Shown here piece after piece: positions 36,609-45,155 of a DNA stretch of 54,275 nucleotides. The position numbers and the translations under genes were made by a program. Source of the stretch: a virus. The DNA is taken from IMG/VR virus record IMGVR_UViG_3300043466_002653, positions 1 through 54,275 of that record. The stretch is one strand, 5' to 3'. The notes below the pieces were generated by a model. The model made no database searches and was not told the DNA's origin. It saw only the letters and a list, made by a program, of their open reading frames with translations. The stretch's first letter is position 1. Every line of letters begins with the position of its first letter.

Positions 36609-36614
36609 TATCAT
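36609..36614 (+). promoter_or_regulatory. Promoter of oxygenase block
   Basis: TGGTATCAT directly after the terminator. The first gene (36640) has an AAAAGGG ribosome-binding site. Confidence 0.5.
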
Positions 36615-36639
36615 TAGTTATAGAGAAAAAAGGGACAAC

Positions 36640-37380
36640 ATGAATTATCATACTTTGCCAGAAGCAAATATTAACGATGAAAACTCTAACCACTGGTTTA
36701 CAAAAGATAGATCAGAAACAGCATCAAACAGAATTCCTAATAGACAACTAGATGAAAATATTGTTGTTGAAAATCTTGGACTAGGTTTGCATGTCTACCA
36801 TGATACATTTTCTTTAGATGATGCCAACAGATATATAGAAACTCTTGAGTCAAATTTAGGAAAAAATGGAAAATATAGTTGGTCAGAAGCACAAGTAACA
36901 AACTCTTCAACGCCAATTAAAAAGGCAAGAGACTGCGTAGACTTTAAATATAAACAAGAAAATTTAGGGCCTAAAAATGATACTAATTCAGAATTAATAG
37001 ATTTGCACGAAGAAATATATCAAAAACTTAAGTATTGCATTGATGATTATGCAAAGTACTGGGGTATCAATGTAGTATATTATGAGGCCTTTAACTTTGT
37101 TAAGTATGAAGGAGAAGGCACACACTTTAATATTCATGCAGACCATGGACCAGCCTACAACTGTACAGTGTCTGCTGTAATATATATCAACGATGATTAT
37201 AAAGGCGGGGATTTAAAATTCCCACGATTAGACAATCTTATTATTAAACCAAGAGTAGGAGATATAGCGGTATTTCCATCAAACTATATTTATGAACATG
37301 CCTCACTACCAATGGAGTCAGGAACAAAGTACTGTGTAGTTGTTATGACAGATATTAATGAGATAGGTCATAAGAAATGA
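36640..37380 (+). CDS. 2OG-Fe(II) oxygenase (P4H type) #3
   Basis: A 246-residue enzyme. An N-terminal extension of ~45 residues is followed by the beta-helix core with H166-x-D168 (HADH), INDDYKGGDLKFP, PRVGDIAVFPSNYIYEH (H220) and K230 (SGTKY) in place of the usual Arg. Lys at this position is typical of collagen-type prolyl 4-hydroxylases. First gene of the block behind the promoter at 36609; its stop overlaps the next ATG. Confidence 0.88.
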   Translation: MNYHTLPEANINDENSNHWFTKDRSETASNRIPNRQLDENIVVENLGLGLHVYHDTFSLDDANRYIETLESNLGKNGKYSWSEAQVTNSSTPIKKARDCVDFKYKQENLGPKNDTNSELIDLHEEIYQKLKYCIDDYAKYWGINVVYYEAFNFVKYEGEGTHFNIHADHGPAYNCTVSAVIYINDDYKGGDLKFPRLDNLIIKPRVGDIAVFPSNYIYEHASLPMESGTKYCVVVMTDINEIGHKK

Positions 37381-38153
37381 GCATAAAATCTAATCTTGTT
37401 ATTTTTAAATCATACAGACCATGGCTAAATAAAAAAAGTTTATCTATTCCAGAACCAACACAGAATGTAATTCCTGAGTGGTATAAAGATGCAGATAGAT
37501 TTGCAAAAATGCCAAATGGAGAATATTGGAAAGCAACAAAAGAAGTTTGTCCATTTCCAAAAGAAGGAACAACAGATGATTTTGGTAAAATTCCTACATG
37601 GAAAGCATGTCCAGCAATCCTGGATGCATTTACAACAGGATATATATTTAAAACCCCATGCGATTTAATATTTTTTAAAAACAGTCAGGGAGTTATTAAT
37701 GTTAAAATTGAAGATGAAAAATATAAAGATTTTTGTACTCAAAGGCCTCCAATGCCACAGTTTGAACATCCCAAAGGATATTATCAAAACCATTTTGCCT
37801 GGAATTCAATTTGGGGTTTAGAGTTACCAGAAGGCTATAGCACATTGCTTATGACCCCAATGAATAGGTTTGATCTTCCTTTTTTAAATACTACTGGTGT
37901 CGTTGATTCTGATAAAGTCCATCTACTTGGAAGTTTTCCATTTTTTATTGTAGATGGATGGGAAGGAACTATTCCAGCAGGAACACCATATATGCAAGCA
38001 CTTCCATTTAAAAGAGAAAACTGGGAACATCAAATAGACATCCTGGATCAGTCTAAAATTTATGATAAAGTTAATAATAACGTAAAGTTTTACCGTCAGC
38101 CTGACGGCGGGGTATATAAAAATAAAATTTGGTCAAGAAGAGAATATAGATAG
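37377..38153 (+). CDS. DUF6065-like protein (tentative) A
   Basis: A 258-residue protein (MSIKSNLVIFKSYRPWLNKK...) with IPEWYKD near residue 35, KACPAILDAFTTGYIFKTPCDL, NSIWGLELPEGYSTLLMTPMNR and GTPYMQALPFKRENW. This strand-rich pattern resembles a protein group found beside 2OG oxygenases in cyanophage-like genomes; I relate it loosely to DUF6065. No iron triad is visible. Coupled to the oxygenase genes on both sides, so it may assist or accept modification. Confidence 0.5.
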   Translation: MSIKSNLVIFKSYRPWLNKKSLSIPEPTQNVIPEWYKDADRFAKMPNGEYWKATKEVCPFPKEGTTDDFGKIPTWKACPAILDAFTTGYIFKTPCDLIFFKNSQGVINVKIEDEKYKDFCTQRPPMPQFEHPKGYYQNHFAWNSIWGLELPEGYSTLLMTPMNRFDLPFLNTTGVVDSDKVHLLGSFPFFIVDGWEGTIPAGTPYMQALPFKRENWEHQIDILDQSKIYDKVNNNVKFYRQPDGGVYKNKIWSRREYR

Positions 38154-38162
38154 GGATAAACT

Positions 38163-38819
38163 ATGCAAACATGGACAGAAAAACAAGACCTTGGCAATGG
38201 AATCTTTTGCTACAAGGGAGTAATTAAAAAAGAGATTGATGTTATAGGTAGGATTGAATCCAACCTCAAACCAGTAGGAGATACATCTGGATATGCATGG
38301 CAACCAGCGTATGTTGGTTATCAGCAATTAATGCCAGAATACCGTGACTGCAATGATTTTAAGTTTAAAAAAACAGATATAGAAAATGATAAAAGCAAGA
38401 TTAGTCTAAACCTTCAGTCTTTGTGGCAAGACTTGTATGATGTTAAACTGCCTGCGGTTGAAGACTACTCAAGAATGTATAATATTAATAATTTAAAGTA
38501 CTGGGAGGCGTTTAACTTTATTAAGTACGGCCCAGGACAACACTTTATGGAACATCATGATCACGGATTTTCATATAACTGTACTCTTTCTTTGGTTGCA
38601 TATCCGAATGATGACTACGAAGGAGGAGAACTTTTCTTTAGATTACAAAATCTAAAAGTTAAAGCAGATGCTGGAGATCTTTTTATTTTTCCATCAAACT
38701 TTATGTATCCTCATCAAGCAATGCCAGTGACTTCTGGAACCAAGTACTCTATTGTTACTATGTTAGATTATAGTAAAAAGTTCCACACTCAAGAAATGTA
38801 TAATGCAGAGGCCGACTAA
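38163..38819 (+). CDS. 2OG-Fe(II) oxygenase (P4H type) #4
   Basis: A 218-residue enzyme with H131-x-D133 (HHDH), YPNDDYEGGELFF, DAGDLFIFPSNFMYPH (H184) and K194 (SGTKY). It is closest in style to #3 (same SGTKY, FPSN and FNFxKY segments), suggesting an in-block duplication. Confidence 0.88.
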   Translation: MQTWTEKQDLGNGIFCYKGVIKKEIDVIGRIESNLKPVGDTSGYAWQPAYVGYQQLMPEYRDCNDFKFKKTDIENDKSKISLNLQSLWQDLYDVKLPAVEDYSRMYNINNLKYWEAFNFIKYGPGQHFMEHHDHGFSYNCTLSLVAYPNDDYEGGELFFRLQNLKVKADAGDLFIFPSNFMYPHQAMPVTSGTKYSIVTMLDYSKKFHTQEMYNAEAD

Positions 38820-39547
38820 TGTTTAAAATTTCAGTTGAAAAAACACAAGGATGTTCTTTTGTTGTTCAACCAATGTCAATAAAAAGAGATTGGATGGAAG
38901 AAACATCAGAAGGGCATGCATATAGATGTTTTCCAGTAACACAATCAAACGTTATTGGTTGGAGCCTTTCTTGTATTAATGATATAGAGTTTATCTGGGA
39001 CGGTATTAATGATCAAAGCCCAGACCACATTGATATAATAAAAGCACCTGAAGGATCTTACGAAGGAAGAGGTCAATCATCTATTAGTTTTCATACTGGT
39101 TTAATTTTTAGAACTGAAGAAGAAGTTAGTCTTTTTACCATAAACCCTGTAAACTATTTTAGTGATGATTTTGAAACAATGTCTAACCTAATCAGCACAT
39201 CATTCTACGACAATCCACTTCCACTAGCAATTAAGGCAAGAAAAGCAAATGAAAAAATAACAATAAAGGCTGGAACACCAATAGCAACAATAATTCCAAT
39301 ATCTTTGACTAACTTAAATAATAGTACAATAGAAATTGTTGATTATAAAGATCCAGATAGATCAAGAATTGAGTCAAATATTGCTTATGGAGAAGCAGCC
39401 CAAGTTGTTAATTCTTCTGGTCAGTGGACAGATTGGTATAGAGATGCAGTAAATGAAAAACAAGAGTCTTTGGGTAGCCATGAAGTAAAAGTTTTAAAAC
39501 TTAAAGTAGAAGATAATACTAAAAATAGATTGGGTGGTATAATTTAA
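38819..39547 (+). CDS. DUF6065-like protein B
   Basis: A 242-residue protein with KRDWMEET...HAYRCFPVTQSNVIGWSLSC...WDG, SFHTGLIFRTEEEVSLFTINPVNYF and a late KITIKAGTPIATIIPI. These segments match the DUF6065 family as I recall it (RxWMD...AYRCLPL...GW; RTP...GPPN; GEP). It is a beta-rich protein of unknown activity, often beside oxygenases. Its start overlaps the stop of #4 (TAATG). Confidence 0.6.
   Translation: MFKISVEKTQGCSFVVQPMSIKRDWMEETSEGHAYRCFPVTQSNVIGWSLSCINDIEFIWDGINDQSPDHIDIIKAPEGSYEGRGQSSISFHTGLIFRTEEEVSLFTINPVNYFSDDFETMSNLISTSFYDNPLPLAIKARKANEKITIKAGTPIATIIPISLTNLNNSTIEIVDYKDPDRSRIESNIAYGEAAQVVNSSGQWTDWYRDAVNEKQESLGSHEVKVLKLKVEDNTKNRLGGII
39538..39543 (+). promoter_or_regulatory. 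-10 box of leaderless promoter within oxygenase block
   Basis: TGGTATAAT, six bases before the ATG at 39550; the stop of the preceding gene lies inside the promoter. Confidence 0.55.
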
Positions 39548-39549
39548 AC

Positions 39550-40221
39550 ATGAACAACTTAGACAATGTAGTGGTTAGAAAACCTTCAATGACTCCTTCT
39601 GGATGGTTTGGAGATAGCAAAGACATGATCGTTGAGTTAGAAAACTTTATGACTCAAGAAGAGATGGACTTTTTAGAAAAGGCTGCAAAATCTTTAACTA
39701 TTTGGGACGTAACACAAAGCCATGTAAACGAAAATGGAACAGTTGTTTATGATTCAGATTATTGGAAAGACAGAGTTGCTACTCAACCAACATTAGATAA
39801 AAATGATCCCTCTATATCTCCAATAATCGCTGGATTATTTAAAAGACTAAAGCCAATAATTGAAGAATTTTATAAAGTAGAGGTCACCCCAACTGGAACA
39901 ACTATTGTCAAATGGCTTCCAGGACAATTTCAAAGACCTCACGCAGACAAAGAACTGCATGATGGACCAGATGCTGGATTACCAAACGACTTTCCAAACT
40001 ATGACCTATCAAGTTTATTTTATTTAAATGAAGACTATGAGGGTGGAGAACTATATTTTCCTCTACAGGGAGTACAGTTTAAACCTAAAAAGGGTGCTGC
40101 TTATTTTTTCCCAGGAGACAAAAACTATATTCACGGAGTAACAGAAATAAAAAGTGGATTAAGGTTTACATGCCCTTTCTTTTGGGAAATTACAAAGCAC
40201 ACTGGAGACAGGAAGCCATAA
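39550..40221 (+). CDS. 2OG-Fe(II) oxygenase (P4H type) #5
   Basis: A 223-residue enzyme with H131-x-D133 (RPHADKELH), a 20-residue acidic insert, FYLNEDYEGGELYFP, KPKKGAAYFFPGDKNYIH (H195) and an Arg in GLRFTC as 2OG ligand. It has its own leaderless promoter, so this half of the block can be expressed separately. Confidence 0.87.
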   Translation: MNNLDNVVVRKPSMTPSGWFGDSKDMIVELENFMTQEEMDFLEKAAKSLTIWDVTQSHVNENGTVVYDSDYWKDRVATQPTLDKNDPSISPIIAGLFKRLKPIIEEFYKVEVTPTGTTIVKWLPGQFQRPHADKELHDGPDAGLPNDFPNYDLSSLFYLNEDYEGGELYFPLQGVQFKPKKGAAYFFPGDKNYIHGVTEIKSGLRFTCPFFWEITKHTGDRKP

Positions 40222-40222
40222 A

Positions 40223-41095
40223 ATGACTAATAAAAATCTTGAAGCAGTAGAAATATATCCTAATATTATTGTATATAAGAATATGTTTAAAGATATTTCA
40301 AAGTCATACAAAGTTTTAACAGATTCTTTAATTGAGACAGAAGATAGGGTTTTTAGTCCTTGGACACAATGGTCTATTTTTGGAGACTACCTAAATCCAA
40401 TAGTTCCTATTTTTTCTATGTCAGAAAAGTTTGGAAATTTAAAAAATATAGAAACAACCACACAAGTTCAAGAAGATCAAAAAAACTTTGCTATTGAAAT
40501 GATGGAAAACTTTCATTTAGTTACAGAAGACTATATTAAAACCTACGGCATTGATGTAGACTTAAATGCAACATCTATTAATGAATTAGGTGAGACGGTT
40601 CCTACTTGGAGATGGACTGGTGGAACAATTGGAAAATACCATGTAAGTAATGAAACTGAAAAACATGGTATGAGATATCACTCAGATTATATGCCAGAAC
40701 AAGGACAAGCCCCAGGATACAAATTTATAATAACCTGTACAATTTACTTTAATGATGACTATGAGGGTGGAGAGGTTGACTTTGTTATGGGAGATAAACT
40801 TGTAAAGTACAAGCCAGAAGCAGGAGACCTTTTAGTTTTTCCATCAGGGCATCCAGAATATCTTACAGAAGAAGGAAAGCCTTACCTTCACGGAGTAATG
40901 CCCTCATATAATAAAAATAAATTTTTATCAAGAATGTATTGGCAAAAATACCAAAGTGGAACAGATGAGTGGTATAAAAAAGAAAAAGAATTTGGCAAAG
41001 AAACTTGGCTTGAAATGCAACCAGAACTAGAAAAAGAATTTAGAAAAAAGTACCCACAAAGATCTGAAATAGAAAATGGAGTAAGACTGTCATGA
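40223..41095 (+). CDS. 2OG-Fe(II) oxygenase (P4H type) #6, long
   Basis: A 290-residue enzyme, the longest of the set. H153-x-D155 (YHSDYMPEQG), IYFNDDYEGGEVDF, KPEAGDLLVFPSGHPEY, H223 (YLHGVMPS) and an Arg in FLSRMYW. The C-terminal ~55 residues are a charged helical extension (WYKKEKEFGKETWLEMQPEL...). Its length may mark a different substrate. Confidence 0.86.
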   Translation: MTNKNLEAVEIYPNIIVYKNMFKDISKSYKVLTDSLIETEDRVFSPWTQWSIFGDYLNPIVPIFSMSEKFGNLKNIETTTQVQEDQKNFAIEMMENFHLVTEDYIKTYGIDVDLNATSINELGETVPTWRWTGGTIGKYHVSNETEKHGMRYHSDYMPEQGQAPGYKFIITCTIYFNDDYEGGEVDFVMGDKLVKYKPEAGDLLVFPSGHPEYLTEEGKPYLHGVMPSYNKNKFLSRMYWQKYQSGTDEWYKKEKEFGKETWLEMQPELEKEFRKKYPQRSEIENGVRLS

Positions 41096-41847
41096 ATCTA
41101 AATAATAAAAAAAGATTAACAAAAGATATAGTAGTTTATGAAAACTTTATAAGCAAAGAAAATTGTGTAAAAATGATACAGGCTTTAGATGCTCAAGCAA
41201 ATAATGGTGGAATTACCTGGATGCCTATTTCATTCTATGAGTCATACTCTTCCATATTGCCACAAGATAATGATCAAGAATTAATCGATGCTGGATTATC
41301 TCCTACTATTTTTTCAGATATTGAAAAAATAATGCCAGAAGCAATTGCTTCAGTACACGATCTTGACCCAAAAACAATTTCTAAGATTGGATACCATACA
41401 CAAAAGTGGGAACCAGGAGCGTATGCAAGAGTGCACTCAGATAATACAGATGCTGAAGGAAAGTCTGGAGCATTTACAAGAAGTCGATACGCTGGATTTC
41501 TTTACTTAAATGATGACTTTGAAGGTGGTCTATTAAAGTTTCCAGATCAAAACATAGAGATTAAGCCACAAGTTGGAATGCTTGCTGTTTTTGACGGGGG
41601 ATTTAATAATATGCATGAAGTATCATTGATTGAAAGTGGAGTAAGATACACCATAGGATCTTTCTGGGATGACAGAGAAGAGTCTGATTATCCACAAGAA
41701 TTAAGAGATGCTTGGGCAGCAGAAATGAAAGAGACAAGAGCGCAACAAGAAATTGAAAGAGCAGAGTGGCAAGACCTGCTTAAGCAAGGCTGGAAATTAG
41801 ATGCAGATGGAAAAAAGTATAAGATAGAAGATGGTAAAAATGATTGA
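41092..41847 (+). CDS. 2OG-Fe(II) oxygenase (P4H type) #7
   Basis: A 251-residue enzyme with H115-x-D117 (RVHSDNTD), FLYLNDDFEGGLLKFP, KPQVGMLAVFDGGFNNMH (H175) and an Arg in GVRYTIGSFW. The C-terminal ~55 residues are helical and charged (ELRDAWAAEMKETRAQQEIE...). ATGA overlap with #6. Confidence 0.87.
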   Translation: MNLNNKKRLTKDIVVYENFISKENCVKMIQALDAQANNGGITWMPISFYESYSSILPQDNDQELIDAGLSPTIFSDIEKIMPEAIASVHDLDPKTISKIGYHTQKWEPGAYARVHSDNTDAEGKSGAFTRSRYAGFLYLNDDFEGGLLKFPDQNIEIKPQVGMLAVFDGGFNNMHEVSLIESGVRYTIGSFWDDREESDYPQELRDAWAAEMKETRAQQEIERAEWQDLLKQGWKLDADGKKYKIEDGKND

Positions 41848-42499
41848 ATCTTTTAAGAAGCAGTTGTTTGATAAAGGTTATTCTATTGAAGAAATTACTC
41901 CCCAATTAATATCTGTTGAAAACTTTTTATCAAAAGAGCAGTTAGAAGATTTTGCTAGTATTATAAATAATACTTCACAAGAAGATTGGGAAGTAGAATA
42001 TCATGCTAATTTAGCAAAATTTTGTATAGAAAAGTTTGGAAGAAGCGACGTAGATAATTTAGTTGCAGAAGGAAAATTTGAAATTACTCAAAACTGGAAA
42101 GATAAAAATTTTAATATAAGTAAACAACCTGTCATTAAACCACTCTATAAAGGTTTAAACTCAATGGTAGTAAGTTCAGATCCAGAACTTCATTTAAGTG
42201 GACTGGCAACAATTCAAAGAATGCAACATGGGGTAGAGTTAAAATCACATACGGACCAACACACAGACCCATCTATTAGATATGCTACAATTATTTATCT
42301 AAATGATGATTATGTAGATGGTGAACTGTTTTTTCCAAAGTTAGGTATAGAATTAAAACCTAAAGCAGGAACGCTAGTATTTTTTCCAGGCAATGAAGAA
42401 TACGAACATGGAGTTAAACATGTAGGAGAAGGACAGATTAGATATGTTCTTGTTGGCTTTATTAAAGAAAAAGATCACTACAAAAAGAATAAGTACTAG
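41840..42499 (+). CDS. 2OG-Fe(II) oxygenase (P4H type) #8
   Basis: A 219-residue enzyme with H137-x-D139 (SHTDQH), IIYLNDDYVDGELFFP (one Gly of the usual GG is Asp), KPKAGTLVFFPGNEEYEH (H190) and an Arg in QIRYVLVGF. The start is the ATG overlapping the stop of #7; a second in-frame ATG lies three codons upstream. Confidence 0.87.
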   Translation: MIESFKKQLFDKGYSIEEITPQLISVENFLSKEQLEDFASIINNTSQEDWEVEYHANLAKFCIEKFGRSDVDNLVAEGKFEITQNWKDKNFNISKQPVIKPLYKGLNSMVVSSDPELHLSGLATIQRMQHGVELKSHTDQHTDPSIRYATIIYLNDDYVDGELFFPKLGIELKPKAGTLVFFPGNEEYEHGVKHVGEGQIRYVLVGFIKEKDHYKKNKY

Positions 42500-42509
42500 G
42501 GGGAATAAA

Positions 42510-43244
42510 ATGAATAAAGAAATATTAGATCCAAAGGTTTACTATTACACAGATGCAATAGATAACTTTGATAAGTTTCAAAGCACCTTAAAAGAATTAG
42601 ATTCTCTTGAGTCAAGTAATGAGTTTGGTGTAAACATTTGGAATCCTTGGACATCTTCTAACGATAAAACTTTTATTTATGGTGAGACAAAAACATTTGA
42701 TATTAATTCAATAGGCAGAGTAAGTGGAGAAGTTGGAGAAAAAAGCAAATATATTTACGATGCAATAACAACTACTCTTTATAATGTTTGTAAAGATTAT
42801 GCCACATCACTTGGAGACTTTGATGAGCCAAGACTTTTTCCAACTTTTAATATAAAAAAATACAATACTGGAATGGGCATGGGCGCACACTTTGATCAAT
42901 TAGATGGAGATAAAACTTTAAGGTATTCTCTTGTAATGTATTTAAATGATGATTGCGAAGGCGGAGAAATATCTTTTCAATTAAAAGATTATGATGGTGG
43001 TTGGACAAGCGCAGATGGATTTTCTAAGGGAGTTGCACCAGCAGTAGATTTAGATTATGATGTATCTGTTGCAAATGGAGCAATTGATTTTGGACTAAAG
43101 CCAAAAGCAAATAGCGTTATTATATTTCCAGCATTTCCTCCATACTTTCATACAGCACATATTGTAAAGTCTGGTTTTAAATATATGGTACCTGGACATT
43201 GGATTCATAATGGAATGGATCTTAACAAATCTCAGGGTATGTAA
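42510..43244 (+). CDS. 2OG-Fe(II) oxygenase (P4H type) #9
   Basis: A 244-residue enzyme with H127-x-D129 (AHFDQLDGD), VMYLNDDCEGGEISFQ, a ~40-residue insert, KPKANSVIIFPAFPPYFH (H214, with H217 next) and a Lys in SGFKYMV. AGGGGGAA is a clear ribosome-binding site 5-10 bases before the ATG; an earlier in-frame start would overlap gene #8. Confidence 0.86.
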   Translation: MNKEILDPKVYYYTDAIDNFDKFQSTLKELDSLESSNEFGVNIWNPWTSSNDKTFIYGETKTFDINSIGRVSGEVGEKSKYIYDAITTTLYNVCKDYATSLGDFDEPRLFPTFNIKKYNTGMGMGAHFDQLDGDKTLRYSLVMYLNDDCEGGEISFQLKDYDGGWTSADGFSKGVAPAVDLDYDVSVANGAIDFGLKPKANSVIIFPAFPPYFHTAHIVKSGFKYMVPGHWIHNGMDLNKSQGM

Positions 43245-43913
43245 ATGAAAACAGCAATAGTCACAGGAGCCAGTAAAGGGGTTGGCTATGCAACAGTCAA
43301 ACTTTTATCTGAAAATGGATATAGGGTTATTGCTGTTTCAAGAGACCTGTCTAAAGTATCAAACCTGATTAGCGATAGTGTTGAAGTCTATCAAATGGAT
43401 ATAACCAATGCTAGTGAAATTAAACAATTCTATGATAAGTATAGTGATATAACTTTAGACCTGCTAGTAAATAACGCTGGTGGTGGTGCTGGTCCAACAT
43501 ACATTATAAATGAGACAATGGACAACTTTAGAAGAGCATATGATATAAACGTCACTGGCCCCATGTATCTTTCTCAATTGTTTGTGCCTTCCATGAAGAA
43601 GTCTGACTCTGCTACAATTATTTTTATAACATCTCTATGTGGCAAAATTCCATTTAGAGGTGGAGGAAACTATAGTAATGCAAAAAGAGGAGAGATGGCA
43701 TTGATAGATACTATGAGAATGGAGTTTCCAGAGTATGGGGTCAAAGTAACAGAAATTTGTCCAGGTACTATAGATACTCAAACTGAAAAGAAAGAAAATG
43801 CCCTAACTGCAGAAGATCTTGCAGAGTCCATTAGGTGGGTTGGATCTCTTCCAAAACATTTGAATATAAATCATTTAGAATTAAGTCATATAAATAATAG
43901 TAAGTTTAATTAG
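43245..43913 (+). CDS. Short-chain dehydrogenase/reductase (SDR)
   Basis: A 222-residue classical SDR. TGASKGVG binds NAD(P); NNAG is at about residue 77; the catalytic Ser is in IIFITSL and the catalytic pair is in YSNAKR (Y-x3-K); CPGTIDT follows. Short for the family (about 240-250), with a simple C-terminus. Substrate unknown. It sits between two oxygenase genes and could oxidise or reduce a hydroxylated or sugar product. Confidence 0.85.
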   Translation: MKTAIVTGASKGVGYATVKLLSENGYRVIAVSRDLSKVSNLISDSVEVYQMDITNASEIKQFYDKYSDITLDLLVNNAGGGAGPTYIINETMDNFRRAYDINVTGPMYLSQLFVPSMKKSDSATIIFITSLCGKIPFRGGGNYSNAKRGEMALIDTMRMEFPEYGVKVTEICPGTIDTQTEKKENALTAEDLAESIRWVGSLPKHLNINHLELSHINNSKFN

Positions 43914-43919
43914 GAAAAT

Positions 43920-44486
43920 ATGAAAATAAATAAACTCCACGAAGATGTGTATGAAGTAGAAGAGTTCTTAACAGAACAAGAACTTTTTGATGTTTATGCC
44001 ATAATTAACAATACTCCAGAAGAAGATTGGTTTGATAAATCAGCCAAAGACCAAAACAATACTCCAGATTTTTGGTATGGAAAAAACCTATACTTTACGT
44101 CGGCAAATGTTTTTGATTCTATAAATGATAAAATGAGAAATCTTTTTGAGTCATACTCTTATTATCCTGATAAAACACATCTTCAAAGATATAAAAAGGG
44201 GGATTTTATTAAACATCATGCAGATCAATGGATTCCAGATCTTCCATACTATATAGGCTATGGCTTTTGTTTATATTATAACAACGACTATTCTGGCGGT
44301 GAATTAGACTATCCAGATTTAAAAATTACAATTAAGCCAAAAGCAAATGCACTATATATTCATGGAGGACACATAGTTCATGGATCACTTCCAGTACTAG
44401 ATGATACAATAAGATACTTCTCAACTGTGTTTATACGCGGAACAGAAGAATCTCCAACCATACTAAAGAGAGAGTTGTTTAAATAA
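43920..44486 (+). CDS. 2OG-Fe(II) oxygenase (P4H type) #10
   Basis: A 188-residue enzyme, the smallest of the canonical set. H100-x-D102 (HHADQW), FCLYYNNDYSGGELDYP, KPKANALYIHGGHIVH (H154) and an Arg in TIRYFSTVF. Its N-terminus (EVEEFLTEQELFDVYAIINNTPEEDW) resembles that of #8, suggesting these two share recent ancestry. Stop overlaps the next ATG. Confidence 0.87.
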   Translation: MKINKLHEDVYEVEEFLTEQELFDVYAIINNTPEEDWFDKSAKDQNNTPDFWYGKNLYFTSANVFDSINDKMRNLFESYSYYPDKTHLQRYKKGDFIKHHADQWIPDLPYYIGYGFCLYYNNDYSGGELDYPDLKITIKPKANALYIHGGHIVHGSLPVLDDTIRYFSTVFIRGTEESPTILKRELFK

Positions 44487-45064
44487 TGCATAACAAAACA
44501 CATCAAGAGCAGTTTATAATTGATATCTTAGGTAAAAAGAAAAATGGATATTATGTAGAATTAGGTGCAGCACACTATAGCAATGGTAATAATACTTTTT
44601 TGTTAGAGCAAGAGTATGATTGGACTGGAGTATCATTTGAAATAGTTGATTCAATGAGAGATGAGTTTAACGCTAATAGAAAAAATCCTTGCATGGGTGA
44701 TGCACTTTCTTTTAACTATGTCGACTATTTTGAAAAAAATAACTTTCCAAAGCAGATTGATTTTTTACAATTAGACATAGATGCTGGGTATGACAATTAT
44801 GGAAGACCAGTTGGAAATAGCCATTGGACACTTCAAGGATTAATAGCAATACCACTAAACACTTATAGATTTACTTTAATTACTTTTGAGCATGATGCAA
44901 ATATGTATTGGAGAAATGATTCAATTAGAGATGCACAAAGAGAAATTTTAGATTCTTTTGGATATTCATTAGTTCATAGATCTTTTCATGAAGATTGGTG
45001 GGTTGATTCAAGAGTTATTGGCCACGGGGAATATAGAGACTATCTACACTGGCAAACTTTGTAA
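44486..45064 (+). CDS. FkbM-like methyltransferase
   Basis: A 192-residue protein. GYYVELGAAHYSNGNNT (SAM-binding loop), TGVSFEIVDSMRDEF, DFLQLDIDAGYDNYG and a late HRSFHEDWWVDSRV fit the FkbM family of SAM-dependent O-methyltransferases. The usual motif VDVGAxxG is changed to VELGAAHY, so cofactor binding should be checked. TAATG overlap with oxygenase #10; probable last gene of the modification block. Confidence 0.65.
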   Translation: MHNKTHQEQFIIDILGKKKNGYYVELGAAHYSNGNNTFLLEQEYDWTGVSFEIVDSMRDEFNANRKNPCMGDALSFNYVDYFEKNNFPKQIDFLQLDIDAGYDNYGRPVGNSHWTLQGLIAIPLNTYRFTLITFEHDANMYWRNDSIRDAQREILDSFGYSLVHRSFHEDWWVDSRVIGHGEYRDYLHWQTL

Positions 45065-45088
45065 AGATTAAATCTATACATTATGTGG

Positions 45089-45113
45089 AGAGTTTTGCTT
45101 TTTATAAAACTCT
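45089..45113 (+). terminator. Hairpin at end of oxygenase block
   Basis: AGAGTTTT/AAAACTCT stem with GCTTTTTAT loop, directly before the TGCTATACT of the RNR promoter; the T-rich part is in the loop, so it may be a weak terminator or attenuator. Confidence 0.45.
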
Positions 45114-45115
45114 GC

Positions 45116-45121
45116 TATACT
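45116..45121 (+). promoter_or_regulatory. RNR promoter
   Basis: TGCTATACT extended -10, 34 bases before the ATG at 45156, which has GAAAGGAC as ribosome-binding site. Confidence 0.5.
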
Positions 45122-45155
45122 TAAGACTTATTCCGTTTTTGAAAGGACGAAACAC

